Assembly: GCA_963697355.1 (NCBI GenBank)
Contig: CAVONV010000002.1
Span: 124,001 to 188,000, forward strand
Direction: 5' to 3'
Origin: CAVONV01 sp963697355
GTDB taxonomy: Bacteria; Acidobacteriota; Vicinamibacteria; Marinacidobacterales; DATDRI01
Length of the DNA: 64,000 nt
Below the pieces are notes generated by a model. That model searched no databases and was not told the origin of the DNA. It worked only from the letters and a program-made list of their open reading frames with translations. Below are positions 19,081 to 29,047 of this stretch, one piece after another. The translations under genes and the position numbers were made by a program. Position 1 is the first letter of the stretch; each line of letters starts with the position of its first letter.

Positions 19081-19278
19081 TGAGTATCCTCCAAGTCGGC
19101 GTGTTGCAGAGTGACCCATTCCTCTGCAAACGAGCTATCTGGATCAACGAAGTTGCTGAGGAGATTGTTCCCTAGAGTTGGGAAAGTGGTGTGAATGTCT
19201 GTCAAAGAAACGTTCGGGACCGGTCTGGATTGCTCGCCGCACTCCCTTGCTCTTGCGTGAAGGCCATATCGCTTTACT

Positions 19279-20571
19279 TCATTCCATGTCCTTACCGAGC
19301 GTCTCATATGTCAGTGGAAATACCTCGTCATCTTCGGAGCCACAATACGTCGACTGCGCTTCAAGCACACAGTTCCTGCCGGACGCCTTGGCACGGTAAA
19401 GGGCTTGATCCGCTTGGCGCATGAGCTCGGCGCTATCTAATGAGTCTTGGGGGTAACAAGCAACTCCGCCACTGATGCTGACACATCCAAGCGGCTGCCG
19501 TTCTGCCGAAGAAAATGGGAAGGTCGCGATTTTCGAGCGCAGGTGCTCTGCAATCTTGAATGCTTGCGCTTTTTCCGTCCCAGGAAAGATGATGAGGAAT
19601 TCTTCGCCGCCTACGCGTCCAATGATGTTGTTCTGACGCGTGTTCTCGGTCACGAGCTTGGAGAGCTCCTGCAGAAGTTTGTCTCCCGCCACGTGACCGT
19701 TCATATCGTTGTAGTTTTTGAAGTGGTCTATGTCGAAAAGAAAGATGGAAAGTAAGGAGGACTTTTGATGAGCTTTGTAGATGAGCTCCCCAAGCGTTAC
19801 CGTCATGTACTTTTTTGCGAACAGTCGTGTCAGCCCATCCATGTCTGCAGTACGTTTCATATTGTGATAGGCAAGAACGTTTTGTACGGCAACGGCAGCA
19901 ATTTGAGATACGAGATGCAGTACGGTCTTCGCATTGCCCATGGGAATCTTGAGTCCCGACAAGGCAATGAGACCGACGGTCTCATCATCGACGACCATAG
20001 GTGAAATCAAATCGAATCCCCCGACGTTCGGGTTCTTCTCCCGGAAATCTCTCGTCATTTCAAGTGTGTCTTCCTTGCGGAAGTCAGCCCGGCTCATGAT
20101 ACGTTGCGTTTGGGCGACAAAGCCGAGCTCGCCCTCGTCGACATTTACTTCCGTGCCTACCTTCGCCGTTTTCTCGTTGGCACTCGTGGCGGCAACTACG
20201 AAGCGAGTTTCTCGGCCCGGATCCGTTTCGGCTTTCTTACGGCGCAGGAGGATAAGGACGCGCTTTGGTTCGAACATACGCAGGGCGATCTTCAAAAGCA
20301 GCGAAGGTATTCGCCGTGGTTCTGTTTGACTGTCGAGCTCTTTGACGAGATACGAAAACTCCCGAAGACAGCGGGTGAGAAACTTGAGCTCCTCTTCTCG
20401 CGTGCCCAGCTCCCAACGTATGTTGGGCAGGTTCTTCTCGAGCTCCGCAATCCGTGATTGCAGCTCGTGTCGTCGAGCCAGAAATCGCCTTTTGCTGGAG
20501 CTCAAGCGTACAGTCTGGAGTACCAATAAGGTTGTCAGGCCTATGGCCAGAACAGCGAGTACTGTGATCAT
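19279..20571 (-). CDS. membrane-anchored GAF-like/GGDEF diguanylate cyclase
   Basis: Makes cyclic di-GMP from GTP. An N-terminal membrane helix (VLAVLAIGLTTLLVLQTV), a coiled-coil (residues about 28-65), a GAF-like sensory region (about 80-245; VGGFDLISPMVVDDETVGLI) and a GGDEF domain with the active-site loop RVGGEEFLIIFPG near residue 320. DIDHFKNYND carries the metal Asp. No RxxD inhibitory site is evident just upstream of the GGEEF loop. It is transcribed away from an EAL protein gene 808 bases off, which suggests a synthesis/breakdown pair. The proximal intergenic region has a strong inverted repeat. Confidence 0.92.
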   Translation of the reverse strand: MITVLAVLAIGLTTLLVLQTVRLSSSKRRFLARRHELQSRIAELEKNLPNIRWELGTREEELKFLTRCLREFSYLVKELDSQTEPRRIPSLLLKIALRMFEPKRVLILLRRKKAETDPGRETRFVVAATSANEKTAKVGTEVNVDEGELGFVAQTQRIMSRADFRKEDTLEMTRDFREKNPNVGGFDLISPMVVDDETVGLIALSGLKIPMGNAKTVLHLVSQIAAVAVQNVLAYHNMKRTADMDGLTRLFAKKYMTVTLGELIYKAHQKSSLLSIFLFDIDHFKNYNDMNGHVAGDKLLQELSKLVTENTRQNNIIGRVGGEEFLIIFPGTEKAQAFKIAEHLRSKIATFPFSSAERQPLGCVSISGGVACYPQDSLDSAELMRQADQALYRAKASGRNCVLEAQSTYCGSEDDEVFPLTYETLGKDME

Positions 20572-21379
20572 AAAACGAGCTATCGAGGTTTCTGCTTCAG
20601 CGTTGTTTGTGCCTCAGAATCATCATTCGTTCGATGCAGCGAGATCGGTGTCCGAGCTACACGCTATCACGTGGTCCAACGCAAACTAGCCAGCCAACGG
20701 CCGCGGTTGAGGAGACGATTTTGGTATAAGTAAAACTATACCAAACAAATCTGCACATGGCGATCACTACGATTTCGTCTGATGGAGTCCCGTACGTCAT
20801 CCTCATGAGGCCTAGGGTCGGTCAGAGCCGTCGGCTCAACTTGTGATGAGTTTTGCCTACAGGTGACTTTTCAGTTGCGGCGGGGAACAAAACGACAAGG
20901 ATGCGTCGGCGATCGAGGATCGACAGTGGGATACTGATGCAACAACTTTTAGAGGGATGCTGTGAAGCAGTGGTCGTCGACCGGCTGACAAGGCCCCGGA
21001 GATGATTCGACCGAACATGCTCGTTACCAAGGAATCGCACGCGAAAAGCGCGCACGAGATGGCCTGAAGCCCGATTGGCCTCGTGCGATATTTGACTCGA
21101 GCACCAAGAACGAACGCCCGCGCCGCGCATCCAACCTGACGTTCTCGACCCGAATTGGATTCGCACAGAGCGTGGAAAGCTATTACTCGCCATTTCATTT
21201 TCCACTTGTCGTGTGGGTTTTTCCATACGGGCTTGTCTGTCAGGATCGTCTTTCAATCACGATAAAAGCTTTGTGGGCAGTTGTTTAGCCTGTGCCGGCT
21301 TCTTGGATCGCAGTTTGCTTACCATCTTCCCGGGATAGCAGGATAGGGGGGTGTCGTTGGAAACGCGGCAATATGTATC
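20572..21379. other. long noncoding region between divergent c-di-GMP genes
   Basis: No believable coding frame: the longer open frames have low-complexity Arg/Ser-rich translations and no start signals. The only structure I see is the inverted repeat at 20720-20745. The region should hold the promoters of both divergent genes. At 808 bases it is long for this window, so a small RNA or lost gene is possible but not supported. Confidence 0.5.
20720..20745. promoter_or_regulatory. 9-base perfect inverted repeat
   Basis: TTTGGTATA and TATACCAAA flank the spacer AGTAAAAC. The site is about 150 bases upstream of the diguanylate cyclase start. Its A/T-rich symmetry fits an operator for a dimeric regulator of the GGDEF gene; a terminator is less likely, since no gene ends here. 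Confidence 0.45.
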
Positions 21380-22753
21380 ATGAGTCAAGAGTGGAATAGG
21401 TCTAGCGGGTTTGGTGCCTGGTTGAAATCACCCATCTACAGCGACCAAGAGGATCTCCGCCCTGTGGATCGGGCGGCCGCACTGACGGCCGCTGATCTGC
21501 TTACCTACGAGGAGCTCCAGCCTGAATTGATCGGGCGACTGGTAGAGCAAAAGTCTCTACCCGTTCTCCTGCTCGATTTGAGCTCGATCGCAAGAGTCCG
21601 GCGGGATAAAGGCGAATCGACCTACGCTCGGCTTCTGGACCTCATAGGAAAGGAAATCCTGCGTCTCAGAGGAGACTACTTGCGGACCGATGATCTCATA
21701 GCTCTAGGTGGGGCGGACGGCCAGGAGATCCTTGTTTTTCCGACACCCAGGGATGGAGGTAAGCACCCGAAACCCGCGGACCTTCAAGCCATTGGTGAGC
21801 GAGTGGAAGTCGCCTTGCGGGAAAGGGTATTGAAGCTGTCCTCCCTGCACGGCTACTCGAGACTCAGCGTTGGGGTCTCACTGGGTATCCTCAATCCACT
21901 TGTTGACAACAAGTCGACTGTGCGACGTGCTATTGAAGACGCGAGAATGAATGCGCATGTCAACGAGCTCTGCCGAAAAGTGGAGAATAGAAGCCGGCTT
22001 CAATACTTAATCCTCGAAAAGGAGATCAACGTCCATTTTCAACCCATCGTAGATCTTGATTTCGGGGAGATTCATGGATTCGAAGCACTCAGTCGTGGTC
22101 CGCGAAATAGCGATATTGAATCCCCGCTCTCGCTCTTTGGGCTTGCGGAAGAAAATGACCTCATCTACGAGCTCGATCACGTCTGTCGTTGGAAAGCTGT
22201 TCAAAGCAGCGGAGATCTAGAAAGTCGTTTCAAGTTGTTCTTGAATACGCTGCCACTCTCTGTGAGAGATCCCCATTTCAAGGGCAAGCATCTTCAAGAT
22301 TTGTTCAACGAGAGCAGTATTGTTCCCGGCCAGGTCGTTCTCGAGGTCACCGAGCAGTTTGCCATCGAGGACTATACTCTCTACCTCGATGAGATGAGGT
22401 ACTACTCGGACATGGGTTGTTTGATCGCTATCGATGACGTTGGATCGGGCTACTCCGGGCTCGAGAAGCTGATGAACATTCGTCCTGACTACTTGAAAAT
22501 GGACATGCACATCGTCAGGGACATCGATCGCAATACGATGAAACAGAAAATAATGAAGGCGTTTTGCCAAATGGCTGAAGAAATGGGAGCGACGGTGGTC
22601 GCCGAAGGAATAGAAACGGCTGATGAGCTGCTATGTCTGCGTGAGCTCGGCGTCAAATACGGACAGGGATATCTATTGGGTAAGCCGAGGCCTGAGTTTC
22701 AGAGCCGTTCGATCTTCGATTGGGGATCTTTGTCACCGCTGAGCCAAGGGTAA
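21380..22753 (+). CDS. EAL-domain c-di-GMP phosphodiesterase with degenerate GGDEF
   Basis: A cytoplasmic protein of 457 residues. The N-terminal half (about 50-185) has a GGDEF-like fold, but the signature is replaced by GADGQEILVF, so cyclase activity is not expected. The C-terminal EAL domain has the catalytic set: HFQPIVDL, GFEALSRG (about 236), VLEVTEQ, the metal pair IAIDDVGSGYSG (about 352), LKMD, VVAEGIET and GQGYLLGKP. It should therefore hydrolyse cyclic di-GMP to pGpG. The degenerate half may be a GTP-sensing or dimerisation module. It is divergent from the diguanylate cyclase at 19279-20571. Confidence 0.9.
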   Translation: MSQEWNRSSGFGAWLKSPIYSDQEDLRPVDRAAALTAADLLTYEELQPELIGRLVEQKSLPVLLLDLSSIARVRRDKGESTYARLLDLIGKEILRLRGDYLRTDDLIALGGADGQEILVFPTPRDGGKHPKPADLQAIGERVEVALRERVLKLSSLHGYSRLSVGVSLGILNPLVDNKSTVRRAIEDARMNAHVNELCRKVENRSRLQYLILEKEINVHFQPIVDLDFGEIHGFEALSRGPRNSDIESPLSLFGLAEENDLIYELDHVCRWKAVQSSGDLESRFKLFLNTLPLSVRDPHFKGKHLQDLFNESSIVPGQVVLEVTEQFAIEDYTLYLDEMRYYSDMGCLIAIDDVGSGYSGLEKLMNIRPDYLKMDMHIVRDIDRNTMKQKIMKAFCQMAEEMGATVVAEGIETADELLCLRELGVKYGQGYLLGKPRPEFQSRSIFDWGSLSPLSQG

Positions 22754-22830
22754 ATCTGTTGGCTGACGAGCCCAGGCCTCGACACTCGTCAAGAGAAATA
22801 AGCGCAGTTAAATCGAAAGATGAGATCGGT

Positions 22831-23565
22831 CTATTGACCGGCCGCACAGGTGGTCTTGGGCGGTGTGGGGTAGGCCTTTTTGCTTGTACGAAGGCCGAGC
22901 CTAACGAAAAGCTCCGCGGTCTTGAGGGCGACGGCTGCGGGATTCGGCACCGGTATGCCGAGCTCCTTTTGAACCTCCTCGGCGATGCCCAGAAAAGCCA
23001 TGCTCATACAACCGGGAATGAGCACGTCGGCACCGTCCTCCTCGAGTGCTTTCTTTCCTTCACTGACAAAGGTCTCGATGACTCGGCTGCGTTCCTTGGC
23101 TAGGTCGAGGACGGAGACCTCCACGGCCCGAACAGAAGCTAGTCGACTCTCTAAGCCTGCAACGCGGGCGACCCTGCGTAGCGAGTAGATGACATTGTGA
23201 AGAACCGTGATGATGCTCGTCTGATGACCGAGCGGGATCGAGGCAGCTAGAGAAGCTTCACAAGGTCCGATGATAGGTATCGCTGCAAGCTCTCGCGCTG
23301 CTTCTACGCCGGGATCCCCGAAGCACCCGACGATGAGGGCGTCAAATCCTTCTTCTTCCGCCCGCTTGACGCCTTTCAGTAGCCCCGGTATGGCGAGATG
23401 CTCTTCGACGCTGGACTCGATAGAAGCAGGACCGTCCGGTGCATCCCAAACGGACACTTCGGTATCAGAGGCGGCAAACTCCTGAAGGATCCGTCGGCGT
23501 CGGTCGAGCTCTTTCCGGCCTTGGTGCTGAGCCATGGGCCCGGGAACAAAGTAAAGGACTTTCAA
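22831..23565 (-). CDS. Asp/Glu/hydantoin racemase family protein
   Basis: A cytoplasmic protein of 244 residues with the two-cysteine racemase layout: the first catalytic Cys in DALIVGCFGDPGVEAAREL and the second in ADVLIPGCMSMAFLG. It most resembles hydantoin racemase-like proteins rather than MurI glutamate racemase: the N-terminus is PGPMAQHQGRKELDRRRR, and no UDP-MurNAc region is seen. Related enzymes act on hydantoins or aspartate derivatives, or are maleate isomerase-like. No hydantoinase or carbamoylase gene is near, so the substrate stays open. It is divergent from the secreted protein at 23632. Confidence 0.8.
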   Translation of the reverse strand: MKVLYFVPGPMAQHQGRKELDRRRRILQEFAASDTEVSVWDAPDGPASIESSVEEHLAIPGLLKGVKRAEEEGFDALIVGCFGDPGVEAARELAAIPIIGPCEASLAASIPLGHQTSIITVLHNVIYSLRRVARVAGLESRLASVRAVEVSVLDLAKERSRVIETFVSEGKKALEEDGADVLIPGCMSMAFLGIAEEVQKELGIPVPNPAAVALKTAELFVRLGLRTSKKAYPTPPKTTCAAGQ

Positions 23566-23631
23566 AGCGAGGCTATTCTAGCCCGGTTGGAACATGTCTG
23601 GGAAATCCAAACTTCGCCAAAAAGCGATAAG

Positions 23632-24303
23632 ATGAAAGCCATGAGAACGAAGTCCTTTCTGATGGGTGTTTTCGTCGTGGGATCGGTTGGCTGTGGTGGG
23701 TCGGGTGCCCAAGATGCCCATGTCCGCACTCTCGAGAACGCCATTGAGATCCCAGCAGTCTTTTCTCCACAGGGATTCGAGGAAAACGAGCACATGCCCG
23801 GATACCACTTCATCGTTTGGGAAGGTGGACGCTCAGCGAACCACTCGCTGTTTCGTACGCCGGTTACCGACGTTCAGGTGCTCGACGCCCTGGAGTCTCT
23901 CGGAGCGGTGCCGGGCAACGCATTGAATACAGGTACTTGGGAAGAGCGAGAAAATGCCGATTCGAATGCCCCGGACAAAGTGATCGAGGGGCCAAGAATC
24001 GAAGTGGGGATTCGCGTCCCGGGACGGAGCGAGCCGCTCACTATGGACGACATTCTGGAGGATCCGGGCGGCAAGGGATTCGACATGCGCTTCGGTGGAC
24101 ATCGGGACAACATTCCCGAATGGAAATCCGGCTGCGTCGTGTGCCTTTATTCCTGTCCCGGAAGCAAGGTGGGAAATGCCAGCTACACGGTGAGAGATTT
24201 TGTAAACGGGACCACTCGCTTTCGACTACGACCAGGAGTGCTTCCAGAAGATGGAACAGAGGTTACGATCGTTTTCCAATTACAGGACCCTGGTCCCCGG
24301 TGA
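23632..24303 (+). CDS. putative lipoprotein with YdjY-like domain
   Basis: A 223-residue exported protein. The signal segment SFLMGVFVVGSVGCGGSGAQ contains a lipobox-like end. The mature part has HFIVWEGGRSANHSLFRTPV and VLDALESLGAVPGNAL, a pattern like YdjY domains (a ligand-binding ferredoxin-like fold of unknown role). A Cys-rich stretch (KSGCVVCLYSCPGSKVGN) may bind metal or form disulfides. Two ATGs (23632 and 23641) are possible starts. Function unknown; the domain match is from pattern memory only. Confidence 0.6.
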   Translation: MKAMRTKSFLMGVFVVGSVGCGGSGAQDAHVRTLENAIEIPAVFSPQGFEENEHMPGYHFIVWEGGRSANHSLFRTPVTDVQVLDALESLGAVPGNALNTGTWEERENADSNAPDKVIEGPRIEVGIRVPGRSEPLTMDDILEDPGGKGFDMRFGGHRDNIPEWKSGCVVCLYSCPGSKVGNASYTVRDFVNGTTRFRLRPGVLPEDGTEVTIVFQLQDPGPR

Positions 24304-24453
24304 CAAAAACCTGCCGAAGTTTGCTCAGCAGTCGAGCCCGGTTTCACTAGAGGTAAGCCACTGCGTAGTTCTGGCGCCGCTCTGGTTGAGCTTTTCTGTA
24401 GGTTTCAGTTCTGTTGTCGACGGTCGTGCGCCAAAGATAAACTGAGGAGTCCT

Positions 24454-26763
24454 ATGAGAAGGCCAGCCAGTTCCCGTCGACACGTCTGGATAGGTGCGAT
24501 TTTACTTGTGCTGTCGGTCGCCTGTCGTGTCGCCGAGCCCGAGCCAAGCTCGACGGCTCCCTCCCTCCGTGACCTGATGCGCCGCTACCGGCAGGAGAGG
24601 CGCGCCACTGTCATCTATGGAGGCGCGGCCGAGTCGGCTTCGAGGTATGAAGCTTTTGGCCAAGAGCTCGCCTCGAACCGAGACTCCTGGGACATCACGA
24701 TCCGACGGGACCACGAGATCGATGAAGAGGAGCTTGGCCGAACCACGGTCTACCTCGTAGGCACTTCCCAATCCAATCGCTGGATCGAGAAACTAGCATC
24801 GAAGCTACCTTTCCAAATCCGTGACGACGGCTTCGCGTTCCATGGCCATACCTACAAGAATCCGGGTGACGTCCTCCGTTTGATCTACCCCAATCCAGCC
24901 AATCCCGATTACCTTCTTTTGCTCACCCTGGGTAACTCCGACGAGAACCTCGTCGAGTACTTGGAGACGAGCTATCGGCGGCGCGGCGATTTCCAGATCT
25001 TACGTGACGGACGAACACTCGCCATGGGCTCTTTCAAAGCATCGGGTGAGAAGTGGATCGTCGATCCGGAGAACTATCGTGCCTTCGAGCCCATCCAGGA
25101 TTCCATACTCACTACGGAGCACTTTGTCTATGCCTCTCACGAAGCGTCGATAAACGCTGAGGCCGTAAAAGCGCTCGCGACTGCGAACGAAAACATTTAT
25201 CGACGGGTAGAAGCGTTAGGGGGTCTCGGCACGCGGACCCCGAATCCCGCGGCTAAGATCTCTTACAGTCTATACAAGGACAACGAGACCAAGGGACTGG
25301 TGACCGACAACACGGAGTCGGCACACTATGACCTCTCTCGCCGGGAACTCCATGCCGTTCTCGAAGGGGATGGCCTCGGTCTTCGGGAGACGAGGACGGC
25401 GGAACTCCTTCTGAGGCTGCACTTGGGTCGGCCATCCAAACGGTTTCTCGAGCGCGGTCTCGCCGGCCATCTGGCAGAGGAGGAGGAAGGTTCGAAGCCT
25501 AGTCGTTATTGGGCGGCTCGAATCTCTAGCGCCGGTGAGACGATTCCACTGGCGGAGCTGCTGGACGACGGAAGATTCGAGAAGGAATCCTCGTTCATCG
25601 TCGATCCCCTTGCTTCATCGTTTGTCTCTTTCATTCTGGAAGAGACGACGCTCCCCTTTTTCGAGCAATACTCCATGTGGACCCTGAGCAAGGTCGAGGT
25701 CCAATCCCTCGAGTCGCAATGGACGGACTACCTCAAAAGTCACGCCCGTCGCTATCAAAGCAAGATCGAGGAAGCGCGAGCAGCTTTTCCAGCGCCCAAG
25801 GAAGGATTTCAGAAAGGCTTCACTCACGCACATGAAGGTTATCAAATCTACAACGGCTACCTCTCCAAACGATCGGACGACGCCCTCGCGAAACTCGCAT
25901 CTTTCGGAACGGACTCCGTCGCAATCGTCCCCTATACGTTCATAAGGGACACCGAAAAACCCACTCACTTTCCCATTCCCCGCAGCTCCGGCTCGGAAAC
26001 GGACGAGAGCGTCATTCATGCCATCCAAACGGCGAAACGGCTAGGGATGACCGTTATGCTGAAGCCCCAAATCTGGATGAGGGGAAGCTGGCCGGGCGAC
26101 ATCCGGATGTCGACGGAAGAAGACCACCAGGTTTTTTTTGATCATTACTACCGATGGATACGCCACTACGCCTTGATGGCCGAGCTCTATCAGGCCGAAA
26201 TTTTCTGCGTTGGCGTCGAGCTTGCTCAAATGACAGTGGGTCACGAACAAAACTGGATCGAGATGATCCATCGACTCCGAAGTCTGTACAGCGGCCGCAT
26301 GGTCTATGCCGCGAATTGGGGCCGGGAGTTCGAAAGCCTAACGTTTTGGGACCACCTCGACTACATCGGTGTGGATGCTTACTACCCTTTGAGTAAGGAC
26401 CGGAATCCCAGTGATGACGACTTGCGCAACGGATTTGCTCGAGTTCTCTCCAAGCTTCTGTCTGCCCACGAGCGATACAAAAAGCCCGTGCTCGTGACCG
26501 AAATCGGTTTTGCCAGTACCCCGGCTCCATGGCGAAAGCCACACGAACGGGGCCGTCGGAAACCCGCGAGCCTTGAAGACCAAGCCCGATGCTACGAGAT
26601 CGCCTTCCAGGGATTGAAGTCTTCCACGGGGTGGATTGAAGGCGTATATTGGTGGAAATGGCCGAGCGACCTCGACAACGGGGGCCGCGGCCACACCGGA
26701 TTCACTCCCAACGACAAGCCTGCCGAGAACATCGTTCGGAAGTGGTACTCCGAGGTCTGGTAA
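24454..26763 (+). CDS. lipoprotein with gluzincin-like region and GH113-like glycosidase domain
   Basis: A 769-residue lipoprotein: signal with lipobox ending at Cys24 (AILLVLSVAC). Residues about 210-430 look like an inactive Peptidase_MA-type region (FLERGLAGHLAEEEE resembles the third-ligand helix, but no HExxH is found). Residues about 450-769 form a TIM-barrel of the GH113/beta-mannanase type: GYQIYNGYLS, VMLKPQIWM, the likely acid/base Glu in FCVGVELAQM (about 588), IGVDAYYPLS, the likely nucleophile in VTEIGFAS (about 683) and GVYWWKWP. It is likely tethered to the outer envelope and cleaves a beta-linked polysaccharide. The fusion is unusual in my recollection. Confidence 0.72.
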   Translation: MRRPASSRRHVWIGAILLVLSVACRVAEPEPSSTAPSLRDLMRRYRQERRATVIYGGAAESASRYEAFGQELASNRDSWDITIRRDHEIDEEELGRTTVYLVGTSQSNRWIEKLASKLPFQIRDDGFAFHGHTYKNPGDVLRLIYPNPANPDYLLLLTLGNSDENLVEYLETSYRRRGDFQILRDGRTLAMGSFKASGEKWIVDPENYRAFEPIQDSILTTEHFVYASHEASINAEAVKALATANENIYRRVEALGGLGTRTPNPAAKISYSLYKDNETKGLVTDNTESAHYDLSRRELHAVLEGDGLGLRETRTAELLLRLHLGRPSKRFLERGLAGHLAEEEEGSKPSRYWAARISSAGETIPLAELLDDGRFEKESSFIVDPLASSFVSFILEETTLPFFEQYSMWTLSKVEVQSLESQWTDYLKSHARRYQSKIEEARAAFPAPKEGFQKGFTHAHEGYQIYNGYLSKRSDDALAKLASFGTDSVAIVPYTFIRDTEKPTHFPIPRSSGSETDESVIHAIQTAKRLGMTVMLKPQIWMRGSWPGDIRMSTEEDHQVFFDHYYRWIRHYALMAELYQAEIFCVGVELAQMTVGHEQNWIEMIHRLRSLYSGRMVYAANWGREFESLTFWDHLDYIGVDAYYPLSKDRNPSDDDLRNGFARVLSKLLSAHERYKKPVLVTEIGFASTPAPWRKPHERGRRKPASLEDQARCYEIAFQGLKSSTGWIEGVYWWKWPSDLDNGGRGHTGFTPNDKPAENIVRKWYSEVW

Positions 26764-26854
26764 AGCCGCGGGAGTTGGAAATAGCGCAATAGTTCGCGTA
26801 GTATCGGAACGGGTTCGACGTTTTGAATAGCCGTCCGTTCAAGAGGTAAGTCGC

Positions 26855-29047
26855 ATGAAGAGAATAGTTTCGGTTCTTGTCGTCGGTCTACTTCTCCCCT
26901 TCGCAGCCGCGGCGGAAGAGGGCATGTGGCGGCCGAAACAGCTGCCTGACCTCGAGAAGGAGTTGGTCGCCATGGGGCTCGAGGCCGATCCGGCGAGCTT
27001 GTCGGATCTCATGTCTCATCCTATGAACGCAGTCATCTGGCTCGGCGGGTGTACGGCTTCTTTCGTCTCGCCCGATGGACTTGCAGTGACGAACCACCAC
27101 TGCGCTTACGGTTCCATTCAGCACAACTCCACGAAGGATAACAATCTCCTGGAAAAGGGCTTCATAGCCAAGGAATTGTCCGACGAACTGCCCGCGGCGC
27201 CGGGCTCGCGAATCCGGGTGACGGTTGAAGTGACGGATGTGACCGACGAGGTCGTGTCCGCCATTCCCGAAGGTGCCAGTGGCCGAGAGCGCTATCAATC
27301 CCTCGATGACATGAAAAAGGCACTCATTGCGGAGTGCGAGAAGGATCCGGGGCACCGTTGTAGCGTACGCGGCTACTACGGTGGTAGCGAATACGAGCTC
27401 ATCAAGCAGCTCGAGATCCGGGATGTTCGTTTGGTCCACGCTCCACCAGGGCCGATTGGCAGATACGGTGGTGACATTGATAACTGGATGTGGCCGCGGC
27501 ACACTGGTGATTACTCGTTTTACCGCGCCTATGTGGGCCCGGACGGGAAGCCTGCGGATTTCTCCAAAGACAACGTCCCCTTTCGGCCCAAGTATTACCT
27601 GAAGGTCTCGACAGAAGGCATTCGACCCGGTGACTTCGTGATGGCGGCTGGCTATCCAGGTACGACCAACCGCTATCGGTTGGCGAGTGAAGTCGACAAC
27701 GTCATCCGTTGGTACTACCCGGCCCGTAGGAGCGCGTTCCTAGAGTGGCTGGATCTCATCGGAGAGGCGACCGCCGAGGATGAGGAGGCGAAAATCAAGT
27801 ACGCCGGTCTCGTATCCGATCTCAACAACGCCAGCAAAAACTACGACGGCATGCTCAACGGTTTTGCCAAGAGCGATATCGTCGAGAGGAAGACCGCCTT
27901 GGAAAAAGACCTCCAGGGTTGGATCGAGAGCGATCCCGCCAGGAAAGCCGAATACCAAACGGCGCTCGATGATCTCCGCAAGCTGATTGCCGAGGCTCAG
28001 TCGACCCAAGAACGAGATCTCTACTACAGCTTTCTGGCCCGCCGTTCGTCTCTCCTCGGCGCCGCTCGTACGCTCTATCGTTTGGGAAAAGAAAGACAAA
28101 AGCCCGACATGGAACGAGAGCCCGGCTACCAAGAGCGGGATGTTGTTCGACTCAAGGAAGGGCTCAACAGGATCGAGCGGACCTTCGAGCCTTCCGTGGA
28201 CCGTGCTTGTTGGCGCCGGTTCATTTTGAATTACGTAAAGCTCCCCGTCGATCAACACATGCCGGAGTTCGACGCATGGTTCGGTATCGAAGGAAACACC
28301 GTGGACGAGGCCAACTTGGACGCCCGTCTCGACGAGATGTACGCCAAGACCGAGCTGGGTGACAAAGAGGTAAGACTTTCCTTGATGGAGTCCAGGCTTG
28401 CAGATCTTGAGAAGAGCGGAGATCCCTTCATCCAAATGGCGATTCGGCTCTACGAGAGCGATTTGAGGATGGAGAACGAGGACAAGGACTTGGTGGGACG
28501 GTTTGATGAAGTACGGCCGAAGTTCATGGAAGCTGTAGTTGCTTATTACGAGAGTCAAGGCAAAGCCGTCTATCCTGACGCCAACTCCACCCTGAGGGTG
28601 ACTTACGGCAAGGTCAAGGGTTACTCTCCGCAAGATGCCTTGACCTATGCACCATTCACGACCCTACGCGGGATCTTACAAAAAGATACCGGCGAGGATC
28701 CGTTCAACGCACCCGCCGATCAGCTGAAGTGGATCCGGGACAAAGACTACGGACGCTTCTACGACAAGACGCTCGACTCCGTACCCGTGAACTTCTTGGC
28801 GACGCTCGACTCCACCGGGGGTAACTCCGGCTCGCCGACCATGAACGGTAAAGGCGAACTAGTGGGTCTGCTCTTCGATGGGAATTGGGAAAGTATCATC
28901 GCCGACTGGGATTTCATTCCCGCGATGACGCGAAGCATCATTGTGGATATGCGATATGTCCTGTGGATCATGGAGCGCACGAATGGTGCGGACAGGCTAC
29001 TGAACGAGATGAGCGTGACTGTCGAATCGACGAATTTGGGGAGCTAG
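26855..29047 (+). CDS. S46 family dipeptidyl-peptidase (DPP7/DPP11-like)
   Basis: A 730-residue exported serine peptidase that releases dipeptides from the N-terminus of oligopeptides in the periplasm. The signal peptide is RIVSVLVVGLLLPFAAAAEE. The chymotrypsin-like double barrel carries the catalytic His in TNHHCAYGSIQHN (about residue 83), the Asp region GGDIDNWMWPRHTGDYSFYR and the nucleophile in DSTGGNSGSPTMNGKGELVG (about 655). The helical specificity domain lies between. S1 preference (hydrophobic versus acidic) cannot be read safely here. It is probably monocistronic, and fits with the M24, M20 and S41 enzymes of this window in peptide scavenging. Confidence 0.93.
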   Translation: MKRIVSVLVVGLLLPFAAAAEEGMWRPKQLPDLEKELVAMGLEADPASLSDLMSHPMNAVIWLGGCTASFVSPDGLAVTNHHCAYGSIQHNSTKDNNLLEKGFIAKELSDELPAAPGSRIRVTVEVTDVTDEVVSAIPEGASGRERYQSLDDMKKALIAECEKDPGHRCSVRGYYGGSEYELIKQLEIRDVRLVHAPPGPIGRYGGDIDNWMWPRHTGDYSFYRAYVGPDGKPADFSKDNVPFRPKYYLKVSTEGIRPGDFVMAAGYPGTTNRYRLASEVDNVIRWYYPARRSAFLEWLDLIGEATAEDEEAKIKYAGLVSDLNNASKNYDGMLNGFAKSDIVERKTALEKDLQGWIESDPARKAEYQTALDDLRKLIAEAQSTQERDLYYSFLARRSSLLGAARTLYRLGKERQKPDMEREPGYQERDVVRLKEGLNRIERTFEPSVDRACWRRFILNYVKLPVDQHMPEFDAWFGIEGNTVDEANLDARLDEMYAKTELGDKEVRLSLMESRLADLEKSGDPFIQMAIRLYESDLRMENEDKDLVGRFDEVRPKFMEAVVAYYESQGKAVYPDANSTLRVTYGKVKGYSPQDALTYAPFTTLRGILQKDTGEDPFNAPADQLKWIRDKDYGRFYDKTLDSVPVNFLATLDSTGGNSGSPTMNGKGELVGLLFDGNWESIIADWDFIPAMTRSIIVDMRYVLWIMERTNGADRLLNEMSVTVESTNLGS

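Noticed and set aside
20822..21256. Open frames in the GGDEF-EAL spacer
   Set aside because: Arg/Ser-rich, no start signal, no conserved pattern; treated as noncoding.
27740..28633. 297-codon minus-strand frame inside the S46 peptidase
   Set aside because: The peptidase frame is complete with its catalytic residues; the opposite frame shows no motif.
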